Assembly: GCA_947097615.1 (NCBI GenBank)
Contig: CAMURX010000058.1
Coordinates: 1-9,301, forward strand
Reading direction: 5' to 3'
Length of the DNA: 9,301 nt
Source: an uncultured Neisseria sp.
Lineage (GTDB): Bacteria; Pseudomonadota; Gammaproteobacteria; Burkholderiales; Neisseriaceae
Position numbers and translations under genes: made by a program. The notes under the pieces are model-generated. The model was not told where the DNA came from. It made no database searches and saw only the letters and a program-made list of their open reading frames with translations. Positions 1 to 6,288 of this stretch are shown here, piece after piece. Every line of letters begins with the position of its first letter. Positions within the stretch are counted from its first letter, which is position 1.

Positions 1-123
1 CAGGGTGATGTAGTCCGCGCCGTGGGTTTCGGCCAGCAGGGCGGCTTCGAGCGGGCTGGGGTAGACCGTGCCGCGCGCGTTGCGCAGGGTGGCGACGTGG
101 TCGATGTTGACGCCTAAGAGCAT
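1..123 (-). CDS. pdxJ: Pyridoxine 5'-phosphate synthase, N-terminal part (cut by window edge)
   Basis: Only the first 41 codons lie in the window; the gene reads leftward off the edge. The translated N-terminus [19 protein letters not shown], followed by [17 protein letters not shown], is the conserved opening of PdxJ, with the family's N6, D8, H9 and R14/R17 near the first beta strand of the TIM barrel. PdxJ is cytoplasmic and condenses 1-deoxy-D-xylulose 5-phosphate with 3-amino-2-oxopropyl phosphate to pyridoxine 5'-phosphate, the last ring-closing step of the DXP-dependent vitamin B6 route. The start at 123 is supported by an AAGGAA ribosome-binding site about 5 nt upstream and by the family N-terminus. 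Genes beyond the left edge cannot be seen. No convincing promoter was found in the gap to glcB, so it may have a weak promoter or receive read-through from glcB. Identity is near certain; completeness cannot be judged. Confidence 0.93.
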   Translation of the reverse strand, partial: MLLGVNIDHVATLRNARGTVYPSPLEAALLAETHGADYITL

Positions 124-188
124 GGGGATTCCTTTTTTGGTGGTTGGTCGGATTCGGCGGCCGCACTTCAACTTTGTTGGCGTTTCGG

Positions 189-280
189 TTTCAGACGGCC
201 TTAACGGGTTTGAGGCCGTCTGAAAAGGGTTTTCCCGTTCAGACGGCCTTTTTGCTGCTTTGGTTTTTTTCAGACGGCCT
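189..280. repeat. Cluster of four DNA uptake sequences (AG-DUS)
   Basis: Four perfect 12-mers lie in 91 bp: 190-201 (minus), 213-224 (plus), 238-249 (minus) and 269-280 (minus). The plus copy can pair with either neighbour. With 189-201 it makes a 13-bp stem with an 11-nt loop; with 238-249 it makes a 12-bp stem whose loop contains GGG and CCC and is followed on the plus strand by five T. These alternative hairpins sit downstream of glcB, which reads leftward. They may stop glcB transcripts, but neither has a strong T tract on the minus strand. Confidence 0.85.
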
Positions 281-303
281 TAGCATTTGCAAAGCAGGAA
301 ACA

Positions 304-343
304 TAAAACCGCGTGCATCGCTGGGCGGCACAGCCTACTGATG
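304..343 (-). repeat. Dispersed intergenic repeat, copy Y (partner at 9155-9194)
   Basis: Read on the minus strand, this 40-bp stretch aligns without gaps to the minus strand of 9155-9194 with 28 of 40 identical positions by hand count. Shared blocks are TAGG, TGT, CGCC, GCG, GCAC and CGGTT. It abuts the dRS3-like repeat at 344-383, so two repeat families are joined here. The name and mobility of the family are not known to me; it resembles the GTAGGGTG-type intergenic repeats of many Neisseria genomes. Confidence 0.5.
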
Positions 344-383
344 AGACCGTTCCCCTTTTCGCGGGGATAACGTTTCTGAAAGC
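344..383 (-). repeat. dRS3-like palindromic repeat, copy B (partner at 6242-6281)
   Basis: On the minus strand this begins GCTTTCAGAAACGT, exactly as the copy at 6242-6281, then carries a palindromic core (TCCCC, 7-nt loop, GGGGA) and ends GGGAACGG. The core has the ATTCCC-N8-GGGAAT layout of the neisserial dRS3 repeat, with a C at one position. It starts 8 nt past the glcB stop codon, so its hairpin is in the 3' untranslated part of the glcB transcript. Confidence 0.65.
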
Positions 384-391
384 ACCCTGCC

Positions 392-2566
392 CTACTTTGC
401 CGCTTTGGCGACGCGCCGCCAGTGGTGCAGCAGGGGTTCGGTGTAGCCGTTGGGCTGTTCGGTGCCTTTGAAGACGAGGTCGCAGGCGGCGAGGAAGGCG
501 GGGGAGGTGTCGAAGCGTCCGGCCATCGGGGTGTAGGCGGGGTCGCCTGCGTTTTGCCGGTCGACAACGGCGGCCATGCGTTCGAGGGCGGCGCGCACTT
601 CGGCGGCGGAAACGATGCCGTGCAGCAGCCAGTTGGCGATGTGCTGGCTGGAAATGCGTAAGGTGGCGCGGTCTTCCATCAGGCCGACGTTGTGGATGTC
701 GGGCACTTTGGAGCAGCCGACGCCCTGTTCCACCCAGCGCACGACGTAGCCGAGGATGCCCTGGCAGTTGTTGTCGAGTTCCTGCCGTTTTTCTTCGTCG
801 CTCCAATTGGTGTCGGCGGCGACGGGGATGGCGAGCAGGTCGGGCAGGTAATCGGCGGCGGGGCGGGCGGCCAGTTCGCGCTGTACGTCGAAAACGTTGA
901 CCTGATGGTAATGCAGGGCGTGCAGGGTGGCGGCGGTGGGCGATGGCACCCAGGCGGTGGTGGCGCCGGATTTGGGGTGGCTGATTTTTTGTTTGAGCAT
1001 TTCGGCCATCAAATCAGGCATCGCCCACATACCTTTGCCGATTTGCGCTTTGCCGCTCAGGCCGCATTGCAGGCCGGTTTGCACGTTGCCCGCTTCGTAG
1101 GCGGCGATCCAGCGGCTGGTTTTCATGTCGCCTTTGCGGATCATGGCGCCGGCGTGCATGGAGGTGTGCATTTCGTCGCCGGTGCGGTCGAGGAAGCCGG
1201 TGTTGATGAAGACGGTGCGGTCGGCGGCGGCGCGGATGCAGGCGGCGAGGTTGGCGGAGGTGCGGCGCTCTTCGTCCATGATGCCCATTTTGAGGGTATG
1301 GCGCGGCAGGCGGCAGAGGTCTTCGATGGCGGCGAAGAGTTCGTCGGCAAAGCGCACTTCTTCGGGGCCGTGCATTTTGGGTTTGACGATGTACACGGAG
1401 CCGCTGCGGCTGTTTTTGTTTTCGCTGCGTGCAAAATCAAAGGGAGCGGTGAGGGCGGTAATGACGCCGTCGAGGATGCCTTCGGGGATTTCGTTGCCTT
1501 TCGCGTCGAGCACGGCGGGGGTGGTCATCAGGTGGCCGACGTTGCGGATGAAAAGGAGCGAGCGGCCGGGCAGGGTGAAGCTGCCGCTGCCGTCGGGCTT
1601 GGTGTATTGGCGGTCGGGGTTGAGGCGGCGGACGAAGGTTTTGCCGTTTTTCTCGACGGTTTCTTCCAGTGTGCCGCGCATCAGGCCGAGCCAGTTGGCG
1701 TAGACAAGGGCTTTGTCTTCGCCGTCGACAGCGGCGACGGAGTCTTCGCAGTCCATGATGGTGGAGAGGGCGGCTTCGAGGACGATGTCTTTGATGCCTG
1801 CGGGGTCTTGGCTGCCGATGGGGCTGGTTTTGTCGATGAGGATGTCGATGTGCAGGCCGTTGTGCAGGAAAAGGAGCGAGGTGGGCGCGGCTTCACTGCC
1901 GTTGTAGCCGGCGAAGAGTTCGGGGGTTTTGAGGCCGGTTTCGCTGCCGTTGATCAGGCGTACTTTCAGACGGCCTGCGCTGACGTAATACAGGGCGGCG
2001 TCTTTGTGGCTGCCGTGTTCGAGGGGCAGGCTTTGGTCGAGGAAATCGCGGGCGAAGGCGATAACGGCTTCGCCGCGCTGCGGGTTGTAGGTTTTGCCGG
2101 GGGCGAGGCTGCCGCTTTGGTCTATTGCGTCTGTGCCGTAGAGGGCGTCGTAGAGGCTGCCCCAGCGGGCGTTGGCGGCGTTGAGGGCGTAGCGGGCGTT
2201 GTTGATGGGGACGACGAGCTGGGGGCCGGCCTGTTCGGACAGTTCGCGGTCGACGTTTTGCGTGGCGATTGTGAAGGGGGCGGGTTCGTCGGCAAGATAG
2301 CCGATGTCTTTGAGGAAGGCGTGGTAGGCCGCGGCGTCGCTGAGGCCGTGTTCTTTGTGCCATTGGTCGATTTTGGCTTGGATTTCGTCGCGTTTTGCCA
2401 AGAGTTCGCGGTTGCGCGGGGCGAAGCGTCCGACGAGTTCGGCAAAGCCCTGCCAGAAGGCTTCGGCCTGAACGTCGGGATGGTTCGCCAGAAGGTTTTC
2501 GCTGATGAAACGGTAGAGATGGGAGTCGATTTGCAGACCGGCTGCGGGGATGTAGCTGTACGCCAT
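392..2566 (-). CDS. glcB: Malate synthase G
   Basis: Cytoplasmic malate synthase of isoform G: it condenses glyoxylate with acetyl-CoA to malate (glyoxylate shunt or glycolate use). The product is 724 aa, matching the usual length of about 720. Motifs fit the G-isoform active site: MDCEDS at 271-276 (Asp272/Glu274), FIRNVGHLM with Arg341, [11 protein letters not shown] with Glu432, [11 protein letters not shown] with Asp460, [19 protein letters not shown] at 540-558, and [15 protein letters not shown] followed by [19 protein letters not shown], with the catalytic-base Asp632. All expected catalytic residues are present and the frame is unbroken. An upstream in-frame ATG at 2617 exists, but the start at 2566 is preferred because a strong TTAGGAGA site lies 6-7 nt ahead and [14 protein letters not shown] is the family N-terminus. 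No glyoxylate-shunt or glycolate-oxidase partner is adjacent, so it appears to be a single-gene unit. I could not place a convincing promoter between it and the terminator at 2652-2689. Confidence 0.97.
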   Translation of the reverse strand: MAYSYIPAAGLQIDSHLYRFISENLLANHPDVQAEAFWQGFAELVGRFAPRNRELLAKRDEIQAKIDQWHKEHGLSDAAAYHAFLKDIGYLADEPAPFTIATQNVDRELSEQAGPQLVVPINNARYALNAANARWGSLYDALYGTDAIDQSGSLAPGKTYNPQRGEAVIAFARDFLDQSLPLEHGSHKDAALYYVSAGRLKVRLINGSETGLKTPELFAGYNGSEAAPTSLLFLHNGLHIDILIDKTSPIGSQDPAGIKDIVLEAALSTIMDCEDSVAAVDGEDKALVYANWLGLMRGTLEETVEKNGKTFVRRLNPDRQYTKPDGSGSFTLPGRSLLFIRNVGHLMTTPAVLDAKGNEIPEGILDGVITALTAPFDFARSENKNSRSGSVYIVKPKMHGPEEVRFADELFAAIEDLCRLPRHTLKMGIMDEERRTSANLAACIRAAADRTVFINTGFLDRTGDEMHTSMHAGAMIRKGDMKTSRWIAAYEAGNVQTGLQCGLSGKAQIGKGMWAMPDLMAEMLKQKISHPKSGATTAWVPSPTAATLHALHYHQVNVFDVQRELAARPAADYLPDLLAIPVAADTNWSDEEKRQELDNNCQGILGYVVRWVEQGVGCSKVPDIHNVGLMEDRATLRISSQHIANWLLHGIVSAAEVRAALERMAAVVDRQNAGDPAYTPMAGRFDTSPAFLAACDLVFKGTEQPNGYTEPLLHHWRRVAKAAK
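1965..1976 (-). repeat. AG-DUS inside glcB
   Basis: Perfect 12-mer AGGCCGTCTGAA on the coding strand of glcB, read as the codons for G-R-L-K within SAGRLKV (residues 196-202). It is a single copy without an inverted partner, so it probably serves DNA uptake only. Confidence 0.9.
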
Positions 2567-2651
2567 GTTGGTTCTCCTAAAACGGTTTTTCTTATGGATG
2601 CCGCGTTGCCGCAGCACGGCGTAACCTTAACAGTTTTTTGCAGACGAGAAA

Positions 2652-2689
2652 AGGCCGTCTGAAAACGCGGCGGCGCTTTCAGACGGCCT
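2652..2689 (-). terminator. DUS-pair Rho-independent terminator of the HTHP-like gene
   Basis: Two inverted AG-DUS copies (2652-2663 and 2678-2689) form a 13-bp stem with a 12-nt GC-rich loop. On the minus strand the stem is followed by TTTTCTC. It lies 13 nt past the stop codon of the gene at 2703-2936 and upstream of glcB, so it should separate the two transcripts. Confidence 0.75.
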
Positions 2690-2702
2690 CTGCCGTTTGG
2701 CT

Positions 2703-2936
2703 TTAGCCGCGCCAGTAGTTGTTGGCGGCAGCGATGGTTTGGAAGTTGATGGCGATTACCTGCGAGGCGGCGGTGAGGCTGTCGGCATCATTGGCATAAA
2801 CCGAACGCAGCTTTTTCAGCACTTCGACATCGGGCTGGGTGGTTTTCACGCCGCGGCGGCTGAGGGTAACGGCCAGTTCGAAACCGGCCTGCGGCGTGTC
2901 GGTGATAAGGGTGGTGAGCCAGGGTTGGTCGCTCAT
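2703..2936 (-). CDS. Hexameric tyrosine-coordinated haem protein (HTHP) homologue
   Basis: A 77-aa soluble protein with no signal peptide or membrane segment. Its opening WLTTLITDTPQAGFELAV, the middle TTQPDVEVLKKLRSVY and the end FQTIAAANNYW closely match, from memory, the HTHP of Silicibacter (Ruegeria) pomeroyi. That small all-helical protein forms a hexamer, binds haem through a tyrosine, and has peroxidase- and catalase-like activity in vitro. The likely haem-ligating residue is Tyr47 in VYANDAD; Arg27/Arg28 and Asn72/Asn73 are candidates for the haem pocket. Length equals that of the known protein. The start is supported by an AAAGGAC site about 7 nt upstream. It lies between grxD and glcB on the same strand, with hairpins on both sides, so it is probably its own unit; the AT-rich TATATA at 2950-2955 lies too close to the start to be a usable promoter. 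Physiological role unknown; a part in peroxide or haem handling is inference. Confidence 0.75.
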   Translation of the reverse strand: MSDQPWLTTLITDTPQAGFELAVTLSRRGVKTTQPDVEVLKKLRSVYANDADSLTAASQVIAINFQTIAAANNYWRG

Positions 2937-3037
2937 TTTTGTGTCCTTTTATATATGGTTATTGTGAAAAGAAAGCCCGCGCGGGGCGCTGCTGCGGCCT
3001 TGGTGCGACGGGGAAACTGCCCCGCCGCTGCCGCAAA

Positions 3038-3067
3038 AGGCCGTCTGAAACGGGTTTCAGACGGCCT
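3038..3067 (-). terminator. DUS-pair Rho-independent terminator of grxD
   Basis: Inverted AG-DUS copies at 3038-3049 and 3056-3067 make a 13-bp perfect stem closed by a CGGG tetraloop. On the minus strand the stem is followed by TTTTGCGG. It lies 17 nt past the grxD stop codon, the right place to end that transcript before the HTHP-like gene. Confidence 0.8.
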
Positions 3068-3084
3068 CGATACCTGAATCCGGC

Positions 3085-3393
3085 TTACTTCGCGGCCACC
3101 AGCTCCTGCAATTCGCCCGCTTCGTACATTTCCTGCAAAATGTCCGCACCGCCGACGAATTCGCCGTTGACATAAAGCTGCGGGATGGTCGGCCAGTCGC
3201 TGTATTCCTTAATACCTTGGCGCACTTCGGGGTTTTCCAACACGTTAACGGTAACGTATTGCGCACCAGCCGCGTTCAGCAGCTGCACCGCGCGCGAAGA
3301 AAAGCCGCACTGCGGAAACTGCTTGGTACCCTTCATAAACAGCACGATGGGATGTGTGGTAACCACTTCTTTGATTTGCTCTTGAATGCTCAT
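3085..3393 (-). CDS. grxD: Monothiol glutaredoxin, Grx4 type (CGFS)
   Basis: A 102-aa cytoplasmic thioredoxin-fold protein of the CGFS class. Such proteins bind a [2Fe-2S] cluster with glutathione as a dimer, often with a BolA partner, and pass clusters to recipient proteins; they are poor thiol reductases. Visible are FMKGT at 19-23 with the glutathione-contacting Lys21, the QCGFSSRAV active site with cluster-ligand Cys29, WPTIPQLYVNGEFVGGADI at 67-85 with cis-Pro71 and the glutathione-binding GGAD at 81-84. Length is typical for single-domain Grx4 (about 105-115). The start is fixed by an AAGGAA site 8 nt upstream. It is transcribed divergently from the ABC-F gene, has a clear promoter at 3435-3463, and ends at the hairpin at 3038-3067, so it looks monocistronic. 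No Fe-S assembly gene is adjacent. Confidence 0.96.
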   Translation of the reverse strand: MSIQEQIKEVVTTHPIVLFMKGTKQFPQCGFSSRAVQLLNAAGAQYVTVNVLENPEVRQGIKEYSDWPTIPQLYVNGEFVGGADILQEMYEAGELQELVAAK

Positions 3394-3434
3394 GTTTGAT
3401 GTTCCTTAAAAAACCGTTGGCGAAAAACGGCGGC

Positions 3435-3463
3435 ATTATACGCGCCATTTTGATGAATTTGAA
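3435..3463 (-). promoter_or_regulatory. sigma70-type promoter of grxD
   Basis: On the minus strand: TTCAAA (3463-3458), a 17-nt spacer, then a perfect TATAAT (3440-3435). The predicted transcript start near 3428 gives a leader of about 35 nt before the grxD start codon at 3393. The -35 box matches the consensus at 4 of 6 positions. Confidence 0.7.
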
Positions 3464-3469
3464 ACGAAT

Positions 3470-3499
3470 GTTTCAGCCGCCGCGCGGAACGGCTAAAAT
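3470..3499 (+). promoter_or_regulatory. Candidate promoter of the ABC-F gene
   Basis: A TAAAAT -10 box at 3494-3499 has a weak -35 candidate GTTTCA at 3470-3475 with an 18-nt spacer. A start near 3506 would leave a leader of about 28 nt before the ATG at 3534. The call rests mainly on the -10 box and on position. Confidence 0.35.
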
Positions 3500-3533
3500 G
3501 CCGCCTTTTTCCGAGCACGCCGCCCGCCTCCTC

Positions 3534-5459
3534 ATGATCGAACTGAAAAACCTCACCCTGCAACGCGGCAGCAAACTGCTGCTCGACTGCGCCAGCCTCA
3601 CCATCGCCCCCGGCAAACGCGTCGGCCTGATCGGCCGCAACGGCAGCGGCAAATCCAGCCTGTTCGCCCTGATAAAAGGCGAAATCGCGCAGGATAGCGG
3701 CGACATTGTCCTGCCGCCGCACTGGAAAACCGCCTCCGTCGCCCAGGAAACCCCCGCCCTCGACACCTCCGCGCTGGATTACGTTTTGCAGGGCGACAAA
3801 GAATTGCAGGCTTTTCAGACGGCCTTGGCAGAAGCGCAAGCGCAAAACGACGGCATGAAGCAGGCCGAATACCACGCCAAACTTGAAGAAATCGACGCCT
3901 ACACCGCCCCCGCCCGCGCCGCCAAACTCCTCAGCGGCCTCGGTTTTGCCCAAGAAGAACACGTCCGCCCGGTCAAATCCTTTTCCGGCGGCTGGCGCAT
4001 GCGGCTCAACCTCGCGCAAGCCCTGATGTGCCGCGCCGACCTGCTGCTGCTCGACGAACCCACCAACCACCTCGATTTGGAAACCGTCCTCTGGCTGGAA
4101 AACCACCTCTCCGCCCTGCCCTGCACGCAAATCATCATCTCCCACGACCGAGACTTCCTCAACGCCGCCACGACCCAAACCGTCGAACTCTCCGGCCGCA
4201 AACTCACCCTCTACGGCGGCAACTACGACTTCTACCAAAGCGAACGCGCCCGCCGCCTCGCCCAACAGCAGGCTGCCTACGCCAAACAGCAGGCACACAT
4301 CAAACACCTGCAATCCTTTATCGACCGCTTCAAAGCCAAAGCCACCAAAGCCGTGCAGGCACAAAGCCGCATGAAAGCCCTCGACCGGCTCGAACGCATC
4401 GCCCCCGCCCACCTCGACAGCGGCTTCTCCTTCCGCTTCGACACCCCCGAACACCTGCCCAACCCCCTGCTCAAACTCGAAAAAGCCGATCTCGGCTACA
4501 ACGGCGAAACCATCCTGCGCGGCATCTCCCTCTCCCTCGAAAGCGGCGCCCGCTACGGCCTTTTGGGCGTCAACGGCAGCGGCAAATCCACCTTCATCAA
4601 AACACTGGCCGGCAGCCTGCCCCTGATTGCGGGCGGCATCGTCCGCGCCGAAAAACTCAACATCGGCTACTTCGCCCAACACCAGCTCGACACCCTGCGC
4701 CCCGACCAAAGCCCCCTGTGGCACATCCAAACACTCTCCCCCGAAGCCAAAGAACAAGACATCCGCAACTTCCTCGGCGGCTTCAACTTCACCGGCGATG
4801 CCGCCCTGCAAAACACCGCCCCCTTCTCCGGCGGCGAAAAAGCCCGCCTCGCCCTCGCCATGCTCGTCTGGCAGAAACCCAACCTCCTCCTGCTCGACGA
4901 ACCCACCAACCACCTCGACCTCGACATGCGCCACGCCCTCACCCTCGCCCTGCAAAGCTTCCAAGGCGCACTCATCACCGTCTCCCACGACCGCAGCCTG
5001 CTCGAAGCCACCACCGACAGCTTCCTCCTCATCGAAGAAGGCCGTCTGAAAACCTTCGACGGCGATTTGGAAGACTACCGCCGCTACCGCCTCGCCCGCG
5101 AAAACGCCGCCGCGCCCGCCGCGTCCGCGCAAAACCAAAACCGCAAAGACAGCAAACGACTCGAAGCGCAAATCCGCCAGGAAAAAGCCAAACGCGGCAA
5201 ACCCCTGCAACAGAAAATCGACCAAGCCGAAAAAGAAATCGCCGCCCTCAGCGAAATTCAGACGGCCTGTGAAGCATTTTTGGCACAGGAAAACGCCTAC
5301 AACGAAGACAACAAAGGCAAATTGCAGCAAACCCTTAGCCAACTGGCGCAAACCAAAGTAAAATTAGGACAAATGGAAGAAAACTGGCTTGCTTGGCAGG
5401 AAGAACTTGAAAACATCCTGCTCGCCGTCGAAGAAGAACTACGGGGAATATCCGAATGA
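3534..5459 (+). CDS. yheS: ABC-F family ATPase, YheS type
   Basis: A 641-aa soluble protein with two ABC ATPase domains and no membrane segment. ABC1: Walker A GRNGSGKSS at 34-42, signature FSGGWRMRLNLAQAL at 150-164, Walker B LLLDEPTNHLDLE at 171-183, His204 in ISHDRDFL. An interdomain linker rich in Arg, Lys and Gln (about 225-285, with FIDRFKAKATKA) follows; in ABC-F proteins this part reaches into the ribosomal E/P sites. ABC2: Walker A GVNGSGKST at 345-353, signature FSGGEKARLALAML, LLLLDEPTNHLDLD, His485 in SHDRSLL. The C-terminal 525-635 is charged and coiled-coil-like. Length and motifs match E. coli YheS (about 637 aa), a ribosome-associated factor thought to ease translation of difficult sequences. 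Longer in-frame starts exist (from 3396 or 3498), but homology favours MIELKNLTL at 3534; this start lacks a good ribosome-binding site. The stop overlaps the next start by 4 bp. Confidence 0.95.
   Translation: MIELKNLTLQRGSKLLLDCASLTIAPGKRVGLIGRNGSGKSSLFALIKGEIAQDSGDIVLPPHWKTASVAQETPALDTSALDYVLQGDKELQAFQTALAEAQAQNDGMKQAEYHAKLEEIDAYTAPARAAKLLSGLGFAQEEHVRPVKSFSGGWRMRLNLAQALMCRADLLLLDEPTNHLDLETVLWLENHLSALPCTQIIISHDRDFLNAATTQTVELSGRKLTLYGGNYDFYQSERARRLAQQQAAYAKQQAHIKHLQSFIDRFKAKATKAVQAQSRMKALDRLERIAPAHLDSGFSFRFDTPEHLPNPLLKLEKADLGYNGETILRGISLSLESGARYGLLGVNGSGKSTFIKTLAGSLPLIAGGIVRAEKLNIGYFAQHQLDTLRPDQSPLWHIQTLSPEAKEQDIRNFLGGFNFTGDAALQNTAPFSGGEKARLALAMLVWQKPNLLLLDEPTNHLDLDMRHALTLALQSFQGALITVSHDRSLLEATTDSFLLIEEGRLKTFDGDLEDYRRYRLARENAAAPAASAQNQNRKDSKRLEAQIRQEKAKRGKPLQQKIDQAEKEIAALSEIQTACEAFLAQENAYNEDNKGKLQQTLSQLAQTKVKLGQMEENWLAWQEELENILLAVEEELRGISE
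3814..3825 (-). repeat. AG-DUS inside the ABC-F gene (residues 94-97)
   Basis: Perfect 12-mer in reverse orientation, read through as F-Q-T-A in ABC1. It is not paired with another copy. Confidence 0.9.
5039..5050 (+). repeat. AG-DUS inside the ABC-F gene (residues 502-506)
   Basis: Perfect 12-mer read as E-G-R-L-K just after the second ABC domain. It is not paired. Confidence 0.9.
5257..5268 (-). repeat. AG-DUS inside the ABC-F gene (coiled-coil tail)
   Basis: Perfect 12-mer in reverse orientation within the codons for EIQTACE in the C-terminal coiled coil. It is unpaired and the third copy in this gene. Confidence 0.9.
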
Positions 5460-5998
5460 CGAAACGAAACACCATGAAACCCAGCACCCTCACCCTCACC
5501 CTCACCCTCACCCTTGCCGCCGCCGCATTCTCCGGCGCGGCCGAAGCCAAAGTCTACGAATGCAGCGTCGGCGGCGTTACCGTCTACACCTCCCGCCCCT
5601 CCCCCAGCTGCCGCGCGTCCGACCTACCCAAAATCGGCAGCTATTCCAGCCTGCCCGTCCCGCGCAGCGCGCCGCAGCAGTTTGCCGCCCGCCAAGACAC
5701 CCCCAATGCGACAAGGCATGTTTCCGTCAACAAAGCCTCTGCGGCCCCCGTACGCAACGCCCCGCCCCTGCAAGCCGCCGACGCCGCCCTTCTGCCCCGC
5801 CCCTCCGGCAGCAGCGGCCGCCGCACCATCTTGGAACAGGAGCTGGCCAACGAGCGCCAAGCGCTCAATCTGGCGCAAAACGAACTGAGCGCCGCCCGCG
5901 CCCAGAAAAACCAAAACCGCGCCAGCCAGCTCACCGCCAGCATCCAAGACCGCCAGCAAAACATCCAGGCGCTGCAACGCGAACTGAGTAGAATGTAA
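5456..5998 (+). CDS. Secreted DUF4124-like protein with C-terminal coiled coil
   Basis: A 180-aa exported protein of unknown function. Residues 1-31 are a signal peptide: basic MTKRN, a hydrophobic core of alternating Thr-Leu then AAAAFSG, and a likely signal peptidase I cut after AEA31. The mature start KVYECSVGGVTVYTSRP, with Cys36 and Cys52 able to form a disulfide, resembles the DUF4124 domain common in periplasmic proteins of beta- and gammaproteobacteria. Residues 60-122 are Pro/Ala/Ser-rich and probably unstructured; 123-179 are Gln/Glu/Leu-rich and predicted coiled coil. The start ATG overlaps the stop of the ABC-F gene (ATGA) and has GGGGA 7-9 nt upstream. A second in-frame ATG at 5474 has no such site but would also give a signal peptide. 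Overlap suggests translational coupling with the ABC-F gene; a terminator follows at 6022-6053. A functional link to the ribosome factor is not evident. Confidence 0.8.
   Translation: MTKRNTMKPSTLTLTLTLTLAAAAFSGAAEAKVYECSVGGVTVYTSRPSPSCRASDLPKIGSYSSLPVPRSAPQQFAARQDTPNATRHVSVNKASAAPVRNAPPLQAADAALLPRPSGSSGRRTILEQELANERQALNLAQNELSAARAQKNQNRASQLTASIQDRQQNIQALQRELSRM
5485..5514 (+). repeat. (CACCCT)5 tandem repeat in a signal-peptide coding region
   Basis: Five perfect tandem copies of CACCCT encode the run of alternating Thr and Leu (residues 11-20) in the signal peptide of the gene at 5456-5998. Because the unit is 6 bp, gain or loss of a copy would keep the frame and change the length of the hydrophobic core by two residues. 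Confidence 0.95.
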
Positions 5999-6007
5999 AA
6001 CCCGTCT

Positions 6008-6019
6008 TTCAGACGGCCT
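6008..6019 (-). repeat. AG-DUS
   Basis: Perfect reverse-oriented 12-mer 10 nt after the stop of the DUF4124-like gene. The preceding CCGTCT lets it form a short 6-bp stem with a 3-nt loop, just ahead of the main terminator. Confidence 0.9.
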
Positions 6020-6021
6020 CC

Positions 6022-6053
6022 AACCTCCGAAGCCCCTCCGCCTCGGAGGTTTT
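6022..6053 (+). terminator. Rho-independent terminator of the ABC-F / DUF4124 operon
   Basis: A perfect 9-bp stem, AACCTCCGA (6022-6030) with TCGGAGGTT (6043-6051), has a 12-nt loop and a T run ending at 6053. It lies 24 nt after the stop codon of the DUF4124-like gene. Unlike the other terminators here, it is not built from DUS copies. Confidence 0.85.
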
Positions 6054-6097
6054 CCCTATCCGACAGATTCCGCAGAAAATAAAAACCTCCACGCGAA

Positions 6098-6109
6098 AGG
6101 CCGTCTGAA
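6098..6109 (+). repeat. AG-DUS
   Basis: Perfect intergenic 12-mer, unpaired. Confidence 0.9.
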
Positions 6110-6122
6110 ACCGCACGGCGCG

Positions 6123-6174
6123 GGCATCGTGCAGAGCGTGCCGCCACAGCGGCGTTCCCGTTCCATACGATGCC
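6123..6174. repeat. Nested inverted repeat of unknown function
   Basis: An outer perfect 8-bp pair, GGCATCGT (6123-6130) with ACGATGCC (6167-6174), encloses an inner perfect GCCGC / GCGGC pair (6140-6144, 6149-6153) with a CACA loop. A TTTTT run starts at 6182. It lies between two DUS copies, and no coding sequence is associated with it. Confidence 0.5.
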
Positions 6175-6195
6175 TGCCGTGTTTTTGCCTACCGA

Positions 6196-6207
6196 AGGCC
6201 GTCTGAA
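6196..6207 (+). repeat. AG-DUS
   Basis: Perfect intergenic 12-mer, unpaired. Confidence 0.9.
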
Positions 6208-6241
6208 AGCCCCAATCCGCTTTTAAATTCATTGAAGCCCC

Positions 6242-6281
6242 GCTTTCAGAAACGTCATTCCCGCGTAGGCGGGAACGGCCT
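6242..6281 (+). repeat. dRS3-like palindromic repeat, copy A (partner at 344-383)
   Basis: It begins with the same GCTTTCAGAAACGT as the copy at 344-383 and continues ATTCCCGCGTAGGCGGGAAC, a palindrome with a 7-bp stem (TTCCCGC / GCGGGAA) that fits the neisserial dRS3 layout ATTCCC-N8-GGGAAT except for the last base. Its right end lies directly before the TATAAT box used to call the rlmB promoter. Confidence 0.7.
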
Positions 6282-6282
6282 G

Positions 6283-6288
6283 TATAAT
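6283..6288 (+). promoter_or_regulatory. -10 box of the rlmB promoter
   Basis: A perfect TATAAT lies 31 nt upstream of the rlmB start codon; transcription would start near 6295. No good -35 box is visible: the usual -35 window lies inside the dRS3-like palindrome (TTCCCG at 6258-6263 is a poor match with a 19-nt spacer). Confidence 0.55.

Noticed and set aside
144..341. A 65-codon plus-strand frame in the pdxJ-glcB gap
   Set aside because: It consists of DUS copies and dispersed repeat sequence, with no domain and no ribosome-binding site.
2567..2617. N-terminal extension of malate synthase G
   Set aside because: The strong TTAGGAGA site and the family N-terminus both point to the start at 2566.
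692..2662. A 656-codon open frame on the plus strand opposite glcB
   Set aside because: It is antisense to a full-length enzyme with all catalytic motifs. Its translation is dominated by Gly, Ala, Val and Phe, the expected shadow of GC-rich codon use.
2950..2955. TATATA as -10 box of the HTHP-like gene
   Set aside because: A start from this box would fall at or within the ribosome-binding site, leaving no usable leader, and there is no fitting -35 box.
3396..3533. N-terminal extension of the ABC-F protein from upstream ATGs
   Set aside because: The extension contains the promoter-like TAAAAT and has no family counterpart; YheS proteins begin at the equivalent of residue 1 at 3534. The ATG at 3498 has a modest GGAA site, so it is not fully excluded.
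4028..5272. A 414-codon plus-strand frame within the ABC-F gene
   Set aside because: The translation is almost only Arg, Pro, His and Gln, and the other frame has two intact ABC domains.
3390..5351. A 653-codon open frame on the minus strand opposite the ABC-F gene
   Set aside because: It has the same shadow composition, spans the grxD promoter region and has no recognisable domain.
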